NCBI RefSeq assembly: GCF_030816485.1
Contig: NZ_JAUSYC010000001.1
Span: 2,046,001-2,110,000, forward strand
Direction: 5' to 3'
Length of the DNA: 64,000 bases
From: Arthrobacter sp. B1I2
GTDB taxonomy: Bacteria > Actinomycetota > Actinomycetes > Actinomycetales > Micrococcaceae
Both the position numbers and the translations under genes were made by a program. Position 1 is the stretch's first letter, and each line of letters begins with the position of its first letter. Shown piece by piece: positions 60,987 through 64,000 of the stretch. The notes under the pieces were generated by a model that saw only the letters and a list, made by a program, of their open reading frames with translations, was not told where the DNA came from and did no database searches.

Positions 60987-61051
60987 GGAGTTTTTGGGCA
61001 GATATCCCGACTTCAGAAGCCCGGAAGTCCCCGTATCTGCCCAAAAACTCC
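60987..61051. repeat. Large palindromic element downstream of bkdC
   Basis: Perfect 18-bp arms (GGAGTTTTTGGGCAGATA and complement) flank a 29-nt centre that holds a second inverted pair GACTTC/GAAGTC. It lies 27 bp after the bkdC stop. It could be a terminator, but the size and symmetry resemble a REP-like dispersed palindrome. The remaining 61052-61378 stretch shows no gene. Confidence 0.75.
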
Positions 61052-61378
61052 TCCAGTCGTGGAAACCTCACCCCTCGCTCCTCGCGGCATTTGATGCACC
61101 GGACGGACCGGACCTGCATCACCATTTTTGGGTTGTCGCAGTGGTGGTTCTTATCTTTCATTTCCTTCGTGGCAGGTCCCGGGTCTGACAGTTCCCCTGA
61201 GCCTTCCCGGAGAGCGGCGGCCTGACCGCGATGCAATCCTGCCAGCTACATTTTGAGGGGCGGTCCTGGTGATGCAGGAACGGGCCTCAAAACACCCAGA
61301 GCGGGTAGCCGCACCCCCTAAGGACCAAAAAAATTGAGTACCCACTACTGGTGACCCCCTAGGGGGTGTGCCCGTAGG

Positions 61379-62455
61379 GTGAACCGAATAGGGGATCAGG
61401 CTCCCGCGCAATGTCTTGGGGAAGGGGTGGAAGCCTTGGAAAGAATTCAGCGCCGCGCGTGGACTTGCGCCGTCTTCGTCTTGATATTGACGGTCTTGTC
61501 CGCTGTTGCGTGTGGCGACATCAGTGGTGCTCCAAGGTCAGCGCCGTTCCAGGGTGCTGACCCGGAGAGCACGGTCTCCGGCTCTGCCCAGCCTGGCCAA
61601 GAGGAGCCTCCAGCCTCCGAATCCGCACAGCCGCCAACTTACGAGCCATCGCCGGCGGCAGAGCACACTCCCGCCTTCGAGCCTTCCCGGCCCTCAGACC
61701 CTTCAGCCGTCTCCGAAGCCATGCCTGTGGGCGATCTGCCCGGCTGGAGGCAGGTCTTCGTGGAGGACTTCGCCGAGGGAGATGTAGGCCCTGGCGCATT
61801 TCCCGGTCCCGTCTACGGCTCGCGATGGAGTGAGAACTACCGCGACGGCACGCCGGACACAGCTGCCCAACAGCAAAACAAGGGCGAGAGAACGTCCGGG
61901 TATTACCCATCGAAGGTCTTGACTGTCCACGATGGGGTTTTGGACATGTTTCTGCACTCCGAAAACGGCGTAGCAATGGGTGCAGCTCCGTCACCCAAAG
62001 TTGATGGAGCCGCTCAACGGCCCTACAACAGCCTGGTGTATGGGCGCTACTCGGTGCGCTTCAAGGCCGACGTGTTGCCCGGATTCAAGCTGGCATGGTT
62101 GCTGTGGCCTGACAGCAAGCAGTGGCCCCAGGACGGGGAGATCGATTTTCCAGAGGGGGACCTGTCAAAGGTCATTTACGCCGCCGTGCATGGCGTCGAA
62201 AACGGCGTCCACGATAATGAGGTCCTTCGTCCCAATGTGCCCTTCGGCGACTGGCACACAGCCACCACTGAGTGGCGTGCCGACGGCATCGAGTTCTTCC
62301 TTGATGGCAAATCGTTGGGCGTTTCCCGGCGGTTCACACCAACCAAGCCGATGCACTACATCCTGCAGACCGAGTCCTGCTCGCCCACATGCCCGTTGCC
62401 CGAAACACAGGGACATGTCCTGGTTGACTGGGTAGCCATCTGGGCGCCGTCCTAG
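61379..62455 (+). CDS. Secreted glycoside hydrolase family 16-like protein
   Basis: Up to 358 aa. N-terminal hydrophobic segment (about residues 28-44) ending in SAVACGD, which could be a lipobox. A Pro/Ser/Glu-rich linker (about 50-118) leads to a concanavalin-type beta-sandwich (about 125-358). The catalytic region is PQDGEIDFPEGD, matching the E-x-D-x-x-E pattern of GH16 endoglucanases and laminarinases, followed by YAAVHGVENGVHD. Likely cuts an extracellular beta-glucan or self-made polysaccharide. The start is unclear: GTG 61379, or an in-frame GTG or TTG about 50-60 bp later behind GGGGAAGG. Confidence 0.85.
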   Translation: MNRIGDQAPAQCLGEGVEALERIQRRAWTCAVFVLILTVLSAVACGDISGAPRSAPFQGADPESTVSGSAQPGQEEPPASESAQPPTYEPSPAAEHTPAFEPSRPSDPSAVSEAMPVGDLPGWRQVFVEDFAEGDVGPGAFPGPVYGSRWSENYRDGTPDTAAQQQNKGERTSGYYPSKVLTVHDGVLDMFLHSENGVAMGAAPSPKVDGAAQRPYNSLVYGRYSVRFKADVLPGFKLAWLLWPDSKQWPQDGEIDFPEGDLSKVIYAAVHGVENGVHDNEVLRPNVPFGDWHTATTEWRADGIEFFLDGKSLGVSRRFTPTKPMHYILQTESCSPTCPLPETQGHVLVDWVAIWAPS

Positions 62456-62474
62456 CCACGGAGTCCTGACCACG

Positions 62475-62504
62475 GCACGACGGCGGCCCGCACCGCCGTC
62501 GTGC
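62475..62504 (+). terminator. Intrinsic terminator of the GH16 gene
   Basis: Perfect 12-bp stem GCACGACGGCGG/CCGCCGTCGTGC with a 6-nt loop, followed by TTCTTCAATTTTTT, 20 bp after the stop. Clear rho-independent signal. Confidence 0.88.
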
Positions 62505-62658
62505 TTCTTCAATTTTTTCGCGGGAGGGTCTTTACGCACTGGCCGCGGATTATTAGAGTGGGTTGGGTCATAGTCCGGATGGACGCCGGGGGCGTCCGGG
62601 AAGGGGGAGTGCATCACCACTGACCGTAACCAAAAGACAAATGACCACTACGTTGAAG

Positions 62659-62676
62659 GCCCCTCCTAGGAGGGGC
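62659..62676 (-). terminator. Short hairpin overlapping the sigma factor stop
   Basis: GCCCCTCC/GGAGGGGC with a 2-nt TA loop includes the TAG of the leftward sigma factor gene. On the plus strand it is followed by TTTCCCTTT; on the minus strand no T-run follows. A weak terminator for either side. Confidence 0.4.
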
Positions 62677-63964
62677 TTTCCCTTTGCCCCCGTTCCCCTG
62701 CTTGCCCTGACCCGCCAGCCAGTGCACCCATGCGGGCCCGGAGGGAACGCCGTTCCGCTTCGTTGTCGGCGAGGATCAGCGCTTCCTGGAACGCCACCCG
62801 GGCCTCCTCCTCCCGGCCAAGCCGGGCCAGGAAATCGCCCCGCGCCGCGGCAAGGTACGGGTACCGTGCCAGCTGCGGCTCCGCCCCCAGCGCATCCAGC
62901 TCTGCCAGGCCCTCCGCATACCCCAGGGCGAAGCCGAGGGCGATGGCCCTGTTGAGCTGGACCACGGGTGAAGGCCACCGCTCCATGAGCAGGTCATACA
63001 GGCCCAGGATCTCCCGCCAGTCTGTGTCGGACCAGATTCCGCTTTCATCGTGTACGGCGGCAATTGCGGCCATGAGGGCGAACCGGCCGGGCGGCCGGGA
63101 AACCAAGGCCTCCCGCAGCAGCGCCACACCTTCCGCGATGGCACGCCGGTCCCACCTGGAGCGGTCCTGGTCCTCCAGCAGGACTTGTTCATGGAACTCA
63201 TTGAGCCGGGCATCCCTGCGGGCGTCGGTGAGAAGGATGAGGGCCAGGAGCCCGGCGACGTCTGGGTCGGCAGGGAGCAGGGCCCGCAGCGTACGCGCCA
63301 ATTCCAGGCCGCGTTCGGCAAGGTCCGTGCGCATCAGCTGAGCTCCCGACGGAGCGGTGTGTCCGGTGGTGTAGACGAGGTACACGACCGACAGGACGCC
63401 GTCGATACGATCGTGCAGCTCGGACGCCGGCGGCACCCGGTAGGGGATGTGCGCGGCGGCAATCTTCTTTTTCGCGCGGGTAATGCGTGCCGCCATGGTG
63501 GCCTCCGGGACGAGGAACGCGCGCGCCACATCGGCCGTGGACAGTCCGCACAGGAGCCGCAGCGTCAGGGCAACCTGGGCTTCGAATGCCAGGGCAGGAT
63601 GGCAACAGGTAAAGATCAGCCGGAGGCGGTCGTCAGCGATCCCTTCATCGTCCAGGCCCGGGCCGTCGGGCAGATACTCCTCCGGGCCGTGAAGCTTGGG
63701 GAGCGCCCGCTGTTCCGTCGCGGCGTGGCGGTGCATGTCCAGGGCGCGGTGCCGTGCGGCCACGGTGAGCCAGGCGCCGGGTTTGTCCGGAATGCCCCGC
63801 TCACCCCATGTGGCCAATGCGCTGGCGTAGGCGTCCTGGACCGCCTCTTCTGCGGCGTCAATGTCGCCTGCAACACGCACGGTGGCCGCCAGTACGAAAG
63901 CCCACTCCCGCCGGTGCGCGTCGGCAACCGCGGCAGCGACCTCCGAGCTGGCAGCCTGCGGCAT
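62666..63964 (-). CDS. ECF-type RNA polymerase sigma factor with long C-terminal TPR-like extension
   Basis: 432 aa. Region 2 (about residues 18-90) with DAAEEAVQDAYASALATW and GAWLTVAARHRALDMHR. Region 4 (about 125-180) with LTLRLLCGLSTADVARAFLVPEATMAARITRAKKKI. A long extension (about 190-420) has GVLSVVYLVYTTGHTA and NEFHEQVLLEDQDRSRWD and helical repeat-like segments. This is the group often called ECF42, which usually sits with a small YCII (DGPF) protein. Here the preceding gene's stop overlaps the start codon (TGATG) and its last residues fit that partner. No anti-sigma factor is typical; the extension is thought to regulate. Confidence 0.92.
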   Translation of the reverse strand: MPQAASSEVAAAVADAHRREWAFVLAATVRVAGDIDAAEEAVQDAYASALATWGERGIPDKPGAWLTVAARHRALDMHRHAATEQRALPKLHGPEEYLPDGPGLDDEGIADDRLRLIFTCCHPALAFEAQVALTLRLLCGLSTADVARAFLVPEATMAARITRAKKKIAAAHIPYRVPPASELHDRIDGVLSVVYLVYTTGHTAPSGAQLMRTDLAERGLELARTLRALLPADPDVAGLLALILLTDARRDARLNEFHEQVLLEDQDRSRWDRRAIAEGVALLREALVSRPPGRFALMAAIAAVHDESGIWSDTDWREILGLYDLLMERWPSPVVQLNRAIALGFALGYAEGLAELDALGAEPQLARYPYLAAARGDFLARLGREEEARVAFQEALILADNEAERRSLRARMGALAGGSGQAGERGQRESPS

Positions 63965-64000
63965 CAGCTGACCATCCGCACCGGGCGGACCTCCACGCCA
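63964..64000 (-). CDS. C-terminal end of a probable YCII/DGPF-family protein (partial)
   Basis: Only the last 11 codons are in the window: GVEVRPVRMVS and TGA, whose final A begins the sigma factor ATG. An IEVRP-type ending and this position are usual for the YCII-related partner of such sigma factors. Assigned mainly by context. Confidence 0.5.
   Translation of the reverse strand, partial: GVEVRPVRMVS

Noticed and set aside
1..64000. tRNA, rRNA or CRISPR array
   Set aside because: No T-loop/acceptor combinations, rRNA segments or regularly spaced short repeats were seen on reading; the island repeats are at a protein gene, not a tRNA.

Overview
The window looks like chromosome from a high-GC actinobacterium of the Arthrobacter/Pseudarthrobacter type (Micrococcaceae). 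This is inferred from gene content: a complete paaABCDE phenylacetyl-CoA epoxidase operon, an actinobacterial bkd (branched-chain 2-oxoacid dehydrogenase) operon, SipW-type signal peptides, an LANTG-anchored surface protein, an EspI-like MinD ATPase and a sigma factor of the large ECF type with a C-terminal extension. I saw no rRNA, tRNA or CRISPR array.

Layout. 1-1.7 kb: a SipW signal peptidase between two exported proteins. 2-7 kb: the paa operon with an enoyl-CoA hydratase and a putative PaaR operator, then galU only 9 bp downstream. 7.9-9.3 kb: VanZ-like and LANTG cell-wall proteins. 9.4-27.5 kb: an exopolysaccharide locus (DUF4012 protein, UDP-glucose dehydrogenase, polyprenyl-phosphate sugar transferase, five glycosyltransferases, Wzx-like flippase, Wzz/tyrosine autokinase). 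It is locally AT-rich, with paralogous glycosyltransferases, a decayed second flippase and remnants of ISL3- and IS3-family elements, so it has been assembled and rearranged by transfer. 28.4-30.2 kb: two tiny membrane proteins and a MinD/EspI-like ATPase. 30.16-36.51 kb: a segment bounded by imperfect 32-bp direct repeats that duplicate the 3' end of the ATPase gene. I read it as an integrated island carrying an acyltransferase, an O-antigen ligase/polymerase and phage-like SGNH-hydrolase and tail-like sequences.

36.6-42.6 kb: a GntR regulator divergent from a polar amino-acid-type ABC importer and an FMN-dependent 2-hydroxyacid dehydrogenase, then a DMT-type membrane protein. 43.2-46.3 kb: an internally repeated alanine-rich protein with a RiPP-like leader, next to a large membrane M50 metalloprotease with a PqqD-like N-terminus and paired CxxC motifs. 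This is the best candidate for an undescribed processing system. 46.7-48.9 kb: a double-cupredoxin protein, an SRPBCC protein and a small secreted peptide. 49.2-53.4 kb: four exported surface proteins, at least two with SipW-type signal peptides, which the distant SipW may process. 53.8-61 kb: a glycosyltransferase, an Lrp regulator, an ArsR-ANTAR fusion and the bkd operon. A 37-bp sequence is shared by the Lrp and bkd promoter regions, a likely operator. 61.4-64 kb: a GH16 glycosidase, the sigma factor and the last codons of a probable YCII-family gene.
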